64,000 nt of DNA from Actinophytocola sp050699935 (GTDB lineage: Bacteria > Actinomycetota > Actinomycetes > Mycobacteriales > Pseudonocardiaceae): contig NZ_JBOHGB010000009.1 in the NCBI RefSeq assembly GCF_050699935.1, positions 37,659 through 101,658 on the forward strand, given 5' to 3'. Shown here one piece after another: positions 33,526-44,403 of the stretch. The notes beneath the pieces are model-generated. The model saw only the letters and a list, made by a program, of their open reading frames with translations. It did no database searches and was not told the origin of the DNA. The stretch's first letter is position 1. Every line of letters begins with the position of its first letter. A program made the position numbers and the translations under genes.

Positions 33526-34334
33526 CCGGGCGCCTGGCACGTGGGGCACCAGTAGAGGTTGCGGCCGGCGAGCTCGGTGGTCGCGACCTCGGTGCCGCAC
33601 AGCAGGCAGGGCAGGCCGTGCCGGCGGTAGACGTAGACCTCGCCGCCGTGCCGGTCCTGGCGTGGCGGGCGGCCGGTGACCTCGGGCAGGTGCTCGTCGC
33701 GGACCGTGTCGATCCGGCCGGTGCGCACCCCCTTACGCATCAGGACGACGAGGTCCGCCCACATGTCCGTCCACAGTGCACGGTCGAGCCGCTTGCCGGG
33801 CAGCATCGGGTCGACCCCGTGCCGGAACAGGACCTCGGCGCGATAGACGTTCCCGACGCCGGCGAGCACGCCCTGGTCGAGCAGGAGGACGGCGATCGGC
33901 AGCCGCGAGCGGGACAGCCGTGCCCAGGCGCGGTCTGGATCCGCGGTGCGGCGTAACGGGTCCGGCCCGAGCCTGGCCAGCACGTCGTTCATCCGCGCGG
34001 TGTCGACGAGGTCGCAGATCGTCGGCCCGCGCAGGTCGGTGAAGTGCGTCTCGCCGACCATCCGCATCCGCACCTGGCCGACCGGCGTCGTGACGGGCAG
34101 CGGCTGCTCGCGGAACGTGCCGATCAGTCCGAGGTGGACATGGACGATCGCGTCCGGGCCGTATACGTGGAAGAGATGCTTGCCGTACGCCTCGGCCCGG
34201 CGCAGCACTCGACCGTCCACAACGGACGCGGCGGTCGTGAAGCGACCCTGCGGGCTGGTGACCTCGACCGGCCGGCCGGTGAAGAGCTTCTTGTGCAGCC
34301 GGGCGAGCCGGTGCAGCGTGTGTCCTTCTGGCAC
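33522..34334 (-). CDS. nei2: Endonuclease VIII-type DNA glycosylase
   Basis: Base-excision repair enzyme that removes oxidised pyrimidines and cuts the abasic site. It has 270 residues. The family start MPEGHTLHRLA supplies the catalytic Pro and Glu after Met removal, a helix-two-turn-helix follows (LDQGVLAGVGNVYRAEVLF), and the C-terminal zinc finger has CLLC and CPTC pairs. Its GTG start at 34334 overlaps the rpiB stop by one base (TAGTG). Equivalent to Rv2464c, next to rpiB, as in mycobacteria. A long open frame upstream of the start is only overlap with rpiB. Confidence 0.93.
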   Translation of the reverse strand: MPEGHTLHRLARLHKKLFTGRPVEVTSPQGRFTTAASVVDGRVLRRAEAYGKHLFHVYGPDAIVHVHLGLIGTFREQPLPVTTPVGQVRMRMVGETHFTDLRGPTICDLVDTARMNDVLARLGPDPLRRTADPDRAWARLSRSRLPIAVLLLDQGVLAGVGNVYRAEVLFRHGVDPMLPGKRLDRALWTDMWADLVVLMRKGVRTGRIDTVRDEHLPEVTGRPPRQDRHGGEVYVYRRHGLPCLLCGTEVATTELAGRNLYWCPTCQAPG

Positions 34335-34804
34335 TAGCCGGGCAGCCTCGGTGGCTCGCCGGTGCGCTCGTACTCGTCGAGCATGCGGATCCGCCGGGCG
34401 TGCCTCTCGTTGCCGGAGAACGGGGTGGCGAGGAACGTGCTGACGATCTCGACCGCCTCGCCCGGGCTGTGCATGCGCGCGCCGATGCCGACGACCTGGG
34501 CGTCGTTGTGCTCGCGGGCGAGCGTGGCGGTCTCGACGTTGTAGGCGAGCGCGGCGCGGCAGCCGGCGACCTTGTTGGCCGCGATCTGCTCGCCGTTCCC
34601 GGAGCCGCCGATGACCACGCCGAGGCTGCCGGGATCCGCGACCACGCGGCGTGCCGTCTCGACGCAGTAGGGCGGGTAGTCGTCGTCGGCGTCGTAGGCC
34701 GCGGGGCCGACGTCGATCACCTCGTGACCGGCCGACGTGAGGTGCTCGGCGAGGTGTGCCTTCAGCTCGAAGCCCGCATGATCGGATCCCAGGTAAACGC
34801 GCAC
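34334..34804 (-). CDS. rpiB: Ribose-5-phosphate isomerase B
   Basis: Interconverts ribose 5-phosphate and ribulose 5-phosphate in the pentose phosphate pathway. At 156 residues it is typical. Motifs: YLGSDHAGFELK at the N-terminus (Asp/His of the active site), GGSGNGEQIAANKV with the conserved glycine loop (the position where many B-type enzymes carry Cys is Ser here, as in mycobacteria), and ARMHSPGEAVEIV near the C-terminus. GTG 34804 matches the family N-terminus. Co-transcribed with nei2; divergent from comB with 33 bp between starts. Equivalent to Rv2465c. Confidence 0.93.
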   Translation of the reverse strand: MRVYLGSDHAGFELKAHLAEHLTSAGHEVIDVGPAAYDADDDYPPYCVETARRVVADPGSLGVVIGGSGNGEQIAANKVAGCRAALAYNVETATLAREHNDAQVVGIGARMHSPGEAVEIVSTFLATPFSGNERHARRIRMLDEYERTGEPPRLPG

Positions 34805-34837
34805 GACGGCATTCTGCCAGCGTGGCAAGATCGTCCG

Positions 34838-35764
34838 GTGACCGTGTACGCACAGGACACCTTCGACCTGCGACTGGAGTGGGACCGCGACGGTGTGGCG
34901 GCGCTGGGCCCACACTGCGCGGTGCTGATCGTCGTCGACGTGCTGGTGTTCTCCACGACGGTCGACATCGCCCTGGGCCGCGGCGGCCGGGTGCTGCCCC
35001 TGCCCTGGCGCGACGAACGAGCGGCCGAGGCGGCACGGGCGGCGGGGGCGGTGCTGACGCACAGCGGCCTCACGTCGATCGAGGGCCACACGCCAGCCGA
35101 CGGACCGGCGGACCGGCACGTGGACGAGCGGGGTGGACGGGTCGGCGGTTGGTCGACGCCGGTCGCGGACGGGGCGGCGCGGGAGTGGACGTTGCGGCCG
35201 TCGTCGCTGGTCGAGTTGCCGGCGGGGACGTTCCTGGCGATCTCGTCACCGAACGGGGCCACCCTGTGCGCCGCGGCGGCCTCGACCGGTGCCACGGTGC
35301 TGGCCGGGTGCCTGCGGAACGCCTCGGCGGTCGCCGCCGCGGCGGTGCAGAGCGCCGGCGACGCCCCGATCGGCATCGTGCCGGTCGGCGAGCGGTGGCG
35401 GGACACCCCGGATAGGCGCCTTCGGCCGGGGATCGAGGAGATCCTGGGCGCCGGGGCGATCGCGGACGCGATCATCCGCCTGCGGCGCGGGACCGGTGCG
35501 GGAGCGGGCACGCGGGGCGAGACCAGCGCCGCGGCGGTACCGGCGAGGGCGGGAGCGCGGCCGTGGCAGGTGTCGGCGGAGGCAGAGGTGGCGGCGGTGA
35601 CCTACCGGGCCGTGGCCGGGCGGGTCGGGGAGTTGCTCGCCACCTCGGTGTCGGGGTTGGAGTTGATCGCGGCGGGGGTGGCAGAGGACGTCCGCCTCGC
35701 CGCTCAGGTCGACGCCAGCTCCGTCGTTCCCCTGCTCACCGACGGCGTCCTGGTAGCGCGCTGA
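34838..35764 (+). CDS. comB: 2-phosphosulfolactate phosphatase (ComB family)
   Basis: A 308-residue member of the ComB family, named for the archaeal enzyme that dephosphorylates 2-phosphosulfolactate in coenzyme M synthesis. Actinobacteria lack coenzyme M, so the real substrate here is unknown. Recognisable: VLIVVDVLVFSTTVDIALGRG (Asp-rich strand and STT turn), LAISSPNGATLCAAAA (SPNG motif) and GCLRNASAVAAAA (residues of the phosphate site). An Arg/Gly/Ala-rich loop (about 215-240) is a local insertion. GTG 34838 is the conserved start. Confidence 0.85.
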   Translation: MTVYAQDTFDLRLEWDRDGVAALGPHCAVLIVVDVLVFSTTVDIALGRGGRVLPLPWRDERAAEAARAAGAVLTHSGLTSIEGHTPADGPADRHVDERGGRVGGWSTPVADGAAREWTLRPSSLVELPAGTFLAISSPNGATLCAAAASTGATVLAGCLRNASAVAAAAVQSAGDAPIGIVPVGERWRDTPDRRLRPGIEEILGAGAIADAIIRLRRGTGAGAGTRGETSAAAVPARAGARPWQVSAEAEVAAVTYRAVAGRVGELLATSVSGLELIAAGVAEDVRLAAQVDASSVVPLLTDGVLVAR

Positions 35765-35788
35765 GCGAAGGTGCCCAGCGCGAGGAGC

Positions 35789-35795
<7 letters not shown>
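35758..35795. terminator. Bidirectional terminator between comB and the aldehyde dehydrogenase
   Basis: Perfect 9-bp arms GCGCTGAGC (35758-35766) and GCTCAGCGC (35787-35795) that include both convergent stop codons; loop of 20 bases. Position suggests it ends transcripts from both sides. Confidence 0.55.
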
Positions 35796-37219
<1,424 letters not shown>

Positions 37220-37346
37220 GTGTCCTCCGGATGTGACGCTGAAGACGGGGTCGGCCTCCAGCCTGTCACATACGCGGAGACCGAACACGGTTCGAAGCTC
37301 AACTCGTGCCGTGAGCCCGCTCGCGCCTGCCTTCGAACTGTGTTCG

Positions 37347-37961
37347 TCAGTCGAAGCTGAGTTCTCCGGTGCGGGTGCGCTTGAGTTCGAAGAAGTTCGG
37401 GAAGCTCGCGAGCGCGACGGCGCCGTCGAAGATCTTCACCGCGTCCTCGCCGCGCGGGATCGAGTTGAGCACCGGGCCGAAGAACGCGACACCGTCGACG
37501 TGGATCGTGGGCGTGCCGACGTCCAGGCCGACCGGGTCCATGCCCTCGTGGTGGCTCTTGCGCAGGGCGTCGTCGTACTGGGTGCTCGTCGCGGCCTCGG
37601 CCAGCTCGGCGGGCAGGCCCACCTCCGCGAGCGCCTCCCGGATGATGGCGTCGCGGTCGGTGTGCCGCTTGTTGTGGATGCGGGTCCCCATGGCGGTGTA
37701 GAGGTCGCGCAGCACCTCCTCGCCGTGTGCCTCGGCGGCGGCGATCAGCACGCGCACCGGGCCCCACGCCTGCTCCATGCCCTTCTTGTAGTCCTCGGGC
37801 AGGTCCCGTCCCTCGTTGAGCACCGAGAGGCTCATCACGCGGAACCTCAGCTCGACGTCCCGATGCTTCTCGACCTCGAGCATCCATCGCGACGAGATCC
37901 ATGCGAACGGGCACACCGGATCGAAGTAGAAGTCGACCTTGGTCTTCGTGGCTGCGGTCAT
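37347..37961 (-). CDS. Mycothiol-dependent nitroreductase (Rv2466c family, DsbA-like)
   Basis: Thioredoxin-fold oxidoreductase of 204 residues that uses mycothiol. The N-terminal DFYFDPVCPFAWISSRWM has the active-site Cys17 in a CPFA arrangement; an all-helical insertion and a TPTIHVDGVAFFGPVL cis-proline strand follow. The mycobacterial relative, Rv2466c, reduces nitro-heteroaromatic prodrugs. ATG 37961 is the family start. It is divergent from pepN with a 129-bp shared promoter region, exactly as Rv2466c/Rv2467 are. Confidence 0.93.
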   Translation of the reverse strand: MTAATKTKVDFYFDPVCPFAWISSRWMLEVEKHRDVELRFRVMSLSVLNEGRDLPEDYKKGMEQAWGPVRVLIAAAEAHGEEVLRDLYTAMGTRIHNKRHTDRDAIIREALAEVGLPAELAEAATSTQYDDALRKSHHEGMDPVGLDVGTPTIHVDGVAFFGPVLNSIPRGEDAVKIFDGAVALASFPNFFELKRTRTGELSFD

Positions 37962-38090
37962 GTCTGCAACAACCTCCTCGGTACCGAACTTTCTTCCCGT
38001 TCTCACCCGTCTGGCGGGCGACACTAACGGCAGGGGTGCTTGGATGCGACGTGATGTACGACAGCTTCCATACGCGACATGAGGTGACCA

Positions 38091-40664
<2,574 letters not shown>

Positions 40665-40731
40665 AAGTGTCCGTTGCGTTCCGGCGAATCATGCGGATGG
40701 TCAGTTGTTTGTGGCTGGGTGCCGTCACGGT

Positions 40732-40763
40732 CCCCTGAGGTTCCGTTGGTCGGACCTCAGGGG
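40732..40763. terminator. Bidirectional terminator between pepN and the DUF5130 gene
   Basis: Perfect 10-bp stem CCCCTGAGGT / ACCTCAGGGG with an inner TCCG/CGGA extension that closes a short loop, in the 107-bp convergent gap. Strongest intergenic hairpin in this part of the window. Confidence 0.75.
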
Positions 40764-40771
40764 GAGGCGGG

Positions 40772-41269
40772 CTAGCGCTTGCTGCCGGCCTGGTCGCTGA
40801 GCATGCGGAGGCCGCTCACCAGGCCGCCGATCAGGTCGCCCTCCTTGAACGAGGCGACCATGCTCATGACGGCCAGGTTGCAGGAGCGGTCGGGGAGCCG
40901 GCGGCTGGAGTCGGCGCCCGTGACGACCTCGACGCGGCGCTGCGCGGGCGACACGGCGATCAGGACGGCCGACGCGGAGTGCTCGCCCGACCCGGCATGC
41001 AGGCTCTCGGCCGCGGCGCGGGTGTCCTCGCCCAGGTCTCCGATGTACACGCTGAACCCGAGCCCGGTCGAGCGCGCGGACAGCGTGAGCGCCTCGTCGA
41101 GGCGGGCCAGCTGAACGGAGCTGAACGGCAGGTCGGGCGCGGCGGACCGGTACTCCTGCGCCACCGAGACCCGGCCGCTCGTGGTGACGACCGCGCTGTG
41201 GCCGTGCTCGGGGTCCTCGTCGATGACCTGGCCGGGCGTGCCGGCCTTGACGATCTCACCAGCTGCCAC
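40772..41269 (-). CDS. DUF5130 family protein
   Basis: A 165-residue protein resembling TPM/DUF5130 proteins of actinobacteria. Features: LDEALTLSARSTGLGFSVYIGDLG (about 63-86), ASAVLIAVSPAQRRVEVVTGADSSRRLPDR (in pieces, 103-135), and a final amphipathic helix FKEGDLIGGLVSGLRML. The central part has the strand pattern of TPM-phosphatase domains, but no transmembrane helix. GTG 41269 follows GGGAGGCGC. Its start overlaps the small membrane protein gene upstream by 14 bp. Equivalent to Rv2468c; role unknown. Confidence 0.8.
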   Translation of the reverse strand: MAAGEIVKAGTPGQVIDEDPEHGHSAVVTTSGRVSVAQEYRSAAPDLPFSSVQLARLDEALTLSARSTGLGFSVYIGDLGEDTRAAAESLHAGSGEHSASAVLIAVSPAQRRVEVVTGADSSRRLPDRSCNLAVMSMVASFKEGDLIGGLVSGLRMLSDQAGSKR

Positions 41270-41507
41270 GAGCGCCTCCCTTGGCCGTGCGCTTCGAGCT
41301 CTTCGCGCCACCCGTCGGCACGGCGCCCGACTGGCCGTCCACGCCCGCCGGGTTGGCGGTCCACCACACCGCGGGGTGGTCCCACGGCTGGCCGGGCCGG
41401 TACCTCGGGGTCCGCGCGAACTTGTCGCGCAACGTCAGCAGGGCGATCACGCCATAGATGGCCAGCGGGATCACCGCGTAGACGAGAATGGTCTCCACGA
41501 CGCTCAC
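41256..41507 (-). CDS. Small single-span membrane protein
   Basis: An 83-residue protein: one transmembrane helix (residues 4-24, VETILVYAVIPLAIYGVIALL), then a conserved-looking segment FARTPRYRPGQPWDHPAVWWTANPAG and a basic tail (KSSKRTAKGGARGSW). GTG 41507 was chosen because the hydrophobic helix begins directly after it. It overlaps the DUF5130 gene by 14 bp and is probably co-expressed, suggesting a joint envelope role. I do not know a function. Next to it, the 289 bp up to 41797 contain the promoter region of the repeat protein. Confidence 0.75.
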   Translation of the reverse strand: MSVVETILVYAVIPLAIYGVIALLTLRDKFARTPRYRPGQPWDHPAVWWTANPAGVDGQSGAVPTGGAKSSKRTAKGGARGSW

Positions 41508-41699
41508 GAGCGACAGACTACCCAGCCCCGTCGAGGTCACGGCAACCGGCGCGCAAGGTCACCTGCCGCCGCGCCTAGTACGCAAACCGGCGGCCGGCGT
41601 GCGCTGCTCGACGGTGAGTGATTTACGGCATTGGGCCCAACGCATACCGGCGAACGGCCGTAAGACCCCACCCCCGAGCTCATCGCTACAGGAGACGTC

Positions 41700-41728
41700 T
41701 TGCCGGTTACAGTTCCAGCTCTTAGCTT
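41700..41728 (+). promoter_or_regulatory. Possible sigma-70-type promoter of the hexapeptide-repeat gene
   Basis: TTGCCG (41700-41705) and TAGCTT (41723-41728) with a 17-base spacer, in the locally AT-richer stretch before the gene. This would give a 5' leader of roughly 60 bases. It is a fit to the housekeeping consensus only. Confidence 0.4.
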
Positions 41729-41796
41729 TCATCCGTACGGCCCTTGCGCACCCCTCATCCGCACTCTCCGTGCGTACACCGCCGAGGAGCACCGCT

Positions 41797-42111
41797 ATGA
41801 CCATGAGCTTTACTAATGCACCGCTGATGGCCATCACTCGTTTGGACCAGTCCGAGCTCGCGGACTGCCTGAGCACCCGCGTCACTCGCGGCACCAGGGT
41901 CACCCGTGGCACGCGAGTCACCGCCGGCACCAGGGTCACCCGAGGCACGCGTGTGACCAGGGGAACCCGAGTCACCGCGGGCACCCGCGTCACGCGGGGC
42001 ACGAGGGTCACCCGCGGCACGCGAGTCACCGCCGGCACCAGGGTCACGCGCGGTACGAGGGTCACGCGAGGCACCCGCGTCACGGCGGGCACGCGCGTCA
42101 CCGCCTCCTGA
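41797..42111 (+). CDS. Hexapeptide-repeat protein of four identical 18-residue units; predicted left-handed beta-helix
   Basis: A 104-residue protein: a 27-residue head (MTMSFTNAPLMAITRLDQSE and seven more residues with one Cys), then RVTRGTRVTRGTRVTAGT four times without a single amino-acid change, then RVTAS. The four units use different codons: Arg appears as CGC, CGT, CGA, CGG and AGG, Thr as ACC, ACG and ACT. The protein is therefore under selection, not just the DNA. Each hexad fits the [LIV]-x-x-x-[ST]-x rule of left-handed beta-helices, and three hexads (18 residues) make one coil. The predicted solenoid has two Arg-rich faces and one Ala face. GAGGAG lies seven bases before ATG 41797. 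There is no signal peptide. The function is unknown; binding to a polyanion is a guess. Confidence 0.8.
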   Translation: MTMSFTNAPLMAITRLDQSELADCLSTRVTRGTRVTRGTRVTAGTRVTRGTRVTRGTRVTAGTRVTRGTRVTRGTRVTAGTRVTRGTRVTRGTRVTAGTRVTAS

Positions 42112-42129
42112 CGGACACCCCGATACGAC

Positions 42130-42163
42130 GGGAGCCCGCTGCCTAATCAGGCGGCGGGCTCCC
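42130..42163. terminator. Bidirectional terminator after the hexapeptide-repeat gene
   Basis: Perfect 10-bp stem GGGAGCCCGC / GCGGGCTCCC extended by TGCC/GGCG around the loop TAATCA. It ends the repeat gene (stop at 42111). Its loop contains the stop codon of the convergent HNH gene, so the last codons of that gene form one arm. Confidence 0.75.
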
Positions 42164-42788
42164 CCAGGTAGGGCAGCCATTGTGGGTCGGCGTCCACCAG
42201 GCCGGCGAGCAGCCGCCAGTGCACCCCGCGTGGCGCCCTCGGCACCACCCGGAGCCGCCAGCCGAGCTCGGAGAGCAGCTTGTCGGCCTTGCGGTGGTTG
42301 CACTTCACGCAGCAGGCGACGCAGTTCTGCCAGGTGTGCTCGCCATTGCGGCTGCGCGGGACGACGTGGTCGATGGTCTCCGCGCGGTGCCCGCAGTAGG
42401 CGCACCGGTAGCGGTCGCGGTGCATGAGGCCGGCCCGGGTCAGCGGCACCCGCGCCCGGTAGGGCACGCGGACGAAGGAGCTCAGCCGGATCACCGACGG
42501 GACCACGACGCTGTCCGAGGCCGAGTGCAGCACCAGCCCGCTGGGATCGCCGTGCACCACCTCGGCCTTGCCGCAGACCACTAGCACGACCGCGCGACGC
42601 AGCGGCAACGCGGTCAGTGGCTCGAAGGTCGTGTTCAACAACAACACCCGACGCCGCCCCCAGACGGGCGGCCCGGTGGCCCGTTCCGCGGAACCGGGAT
42701 CCGGTTTGCCGGAACTAGGACGCGCCTGAGTCCGCGGCGCCGACCCAGCGCGGGCGGCGCCGATCGGAGTCGGATGTCGGTCGGGCAC
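42147..42788 (-). CDS. HNH endonuclease domain protein
   Basis: A 213-residue protein with a complete HNH nuclease fold: YRCAYCGHRAETIDHVVPRS (first zinc Cys pair and the DH of the active site), NGEHTWQNCVACCVKCNHRKADK (second Cys pair, N and H) at about residues 128-175. A nucleic-acid-binding-looking strand region precedes it (VLLLNTTFEPLTALPLRRAVVLV). This type is conserved in actinobacteria (Rv2469c) and its biological role is unknown; it is not an obvious restriction enzyme, as no methylase is nearby. GTG 42788 follows GGAGG; ATG 42818 is an alternative. Confidence 0.88.
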   Translation of the reverse strand: MPDRHPTPIGAARAGSAPRTQARPSSGKPDPGSAERATGPPVWGRRRVLLLNTTFEPLTALPLRRAVVLVVCGKAEVVHGDPSGLVLHSASDSVVVPSVIRLSSFVRVPYRARVPLTRAGLMHRDRYRCAYCGHRAETIDHVVPRSRNGEHTWQNCVACCVKCNHRKADKLLSELGWRLRVVPRAPRGVHWRLLAGLVDADPQWLPYLGEPAA

Positions 42789-42917
42789 GCGACCACCTCC
42801 ACCGGTTTCGGCAGGCATAGCAGACCACAGATCACCCCGGTTCCGCACGTGTGTTGGATAACGTGTCCGTCTTCATGTCCACAAAGATCTGGTGAACGGC
42901 CGGGCCAGGCCGCCTAT

Positions 42918-43904
42918 ATGGTCGGGCCCGTGAACGTTGTCGACCCGCTCGCCCTCCAGCCGCCGGACTGCGTGTCCGACGAGGGATGGTGCACCACGAT
43001 CTACAACTGGACCGGCAACGAGTGGCTCGCGGCGTCGTCGCACTGGCTCATCGCGAAGCCGACCGCGATCCTGCTCATCGTGCTCGGCGCCCTCGTCGTG
43101 CGCTCGCTCGCCCGCCGGCTGATCGACCGGCTCACCCGCGCCTCCGGCGGCCGGGTCCCCACCCTGCTGCGCCCGTTGCGGGAGCGGGCCCCGCAGGCGT
43201 TGGGCACGCTGCTGTCCGAACGCCGCGCCCAACGCGCGCAGACCATCGGCTCGGTGTTCAAGTCGATCGTCTCGTTCATCGTGTTCGGCCTGGCGTTCAT
43301 GATGATCCTCGGCGAGCTCGGGGTGAACCTGGGGCCGATCCTCGCGTCGGCCGGCATCGTCGGCGTCGCGATCGGGTTCGGCGCGCAGAACCTGGTGAAG
43401 GACTTCCTGTCCGGCGTGTTCATGATGCTGGAGGACCAGTACGGCGTCGGCGATGTCGTGGACACCGGCGAGGCCATCGGCACGGTCGAGGCGGTCGGGC
43501 TGCGGATCACCACGCTGCGGGACGTCAACGGCACCGTCTGGTACGTCCGCAACGGCGAGATCCTCCGTGTCGGCAACTCCAGCCAGGGCTTCGCGGTGGC
43601 CGTGGTGGACGTGCCGATCGGCTACGGCGCCGACGTCGGCCAGGCCACCGAGATCCTCGCGCGGGTCACCGCGGCGGCCGCCGAGGAGCCGCCGCTGTCC
43701 GACGACCTGCTGGAGCCGCCCGAGGTGCTGGGCGTGGAGCGGGTCACCGCGAGCGAGGGCATCACGATGCGGGCGACGGTGAAGGTACGGCCCGGCCGCC
43801 AGTGGTCGGTGCAGCGGTCCCTGCGCGCGAAGGTGATGGGAGCGTTCGAGGACGCCGGCATCCGCGGCCCGATCGCGCGGGGCTTCCCGCCGGCCGAACC
43901 GTGA
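42918..43904 (+). CDS. Small-conductance mechanosensitive channel (MscS family)
   Basis: Membrane channel that opens on hypo-osmotic stress. It has 328 residues: an N-terminal extracellular piece with two Cys, a transmembrane helix (about 45-65, PTAILLIVLGALVV), a second (IVSFIVFGLAFMMILGEL), and the pore helix ILASAGIVGVAIGFGAQNLVKDFLSG with the Gly/Ala packing pattern of MscS. A beta domain follows (VEAVGLRITTLRDVNGTVWYVRNGEI) and an alpha/beta cage. ATG 42918 was taken; GTG 42930 is possible. It starts about 130 bp from the divergent HNH gene. Confidence 0.92.
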   Translation: MVGPVNVVDPLALQPPDCVSDEGWCTTIYNWTGNEWLAASSHWLIAKPTAILLIVLGALVVRSLARRLIDRLTRASGGRVPTLLRPLRERAPQALGTLLSERRAQRAQTIGSVFKSIVSFIVFGLAFMMILGELGVNLGPILASAGIVGVAIGFGAQNLVKDFLSGVFMMLEDQYGVGDVVDTGEAIGTVEAVGLRITTLRDVNGTVWYVRNGEILRVGNSSQGFAVAVVDVPIGYGADVGQATEILARVTAAAAEEPPLSDDLLEPPEVLGVERVTASEGITMRATVKVRPGRQWSVQRSLRAKVMGAFEDAGIRGPIARGFPPAEP

Positions 43905-43932
43905 CGGCGACGCGAATACGGACAGTGCGAGG

Positions 43933-44346
43933 ATGGAAGGCGTGGCGACACCCGACAACACGGCAGACCAGGCGGAGAACTTCTACGACGCGGTGGGCGG
44001 CGAGGAGGTTTTCCGCCGCATCATCGCCCGCTTCTATGCCGAGGTCGCAGGCGACGAGGTACTGCGGCCGGTCTACCCGGAGGAGGACCTGGGCCCGGCC
44101 GAGGAGCGGCTGCGGCTCTTCCTGATCCAGTACTGGGGCGGTCCGCACACCTACTCCGACCAACGCGGCCACCCCCGGCTGCGGATGCGGCACGCCCCGT
44201 TCAAGATCGGCCCGATCGAGCGCGACGCGTGGCTGCGGTGCATGCGCATCGCGGTCGACGAGGCGGGCCTGTCCGACAGGCACCGCGAGCAGCTGTGGGC
44301 ATACCTCGAGATGGCCGCAAACAGCCTGATGAACAGCTGGGTGTGA
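43933..44346 (+). CDS. glbO: Group II truncated haemoglobin
   Basis: Small haem protein (137 residues, or 134 from GTG 43942) of the GlbO type. Features: NFYDAVGGEEVFRRIIARFYAEVAGDEVLRPVYP, in pieces, for helices A-C with the FY pair; QYWGGPHTYSDQRGHPRLRMRHAPFKIG, in pieces, with the proximal-His region (RMRHAPF); and a WL...helix G. The Trp at G8 (ERDAWLRCM) marks group II. Such proteins bind oxygen and have been linked to respiration and stress protection in mycobacteria (Rv2470). It lies 28 bp after mscS and 57 bp before aglA on the same strand. Confidence 0.94.
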   Translation: MEGVATPDNTADQAENFYDAVGGEEVFRRIIARFYAEVAGDEVLRPVYPEEDLGPAEERLRLFLIQYWGGPHTYSDQRGHPRLRMRHAPFKIGPIERDAWLRCMRIAVDEAGLSDRHREQLWAYLEMAANSLMNSWV

Positions 44347-44403
44347 CTGCGCCGCTCGGTCTACGAAACATGGCCCTGCTCGAAACCGGTTCGGGCTGGC
44401 AGG

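Noticed and set aside
41559..42101. Minus-strand open frame with repeated Val/Pro/Thr across the hexapeptide-repeat gene
   Set aside because: Its residues change between repeats (Leu/Arg) wherever the plus-strand frame shows only silent changes, so selection acts on the plus-strand protein.
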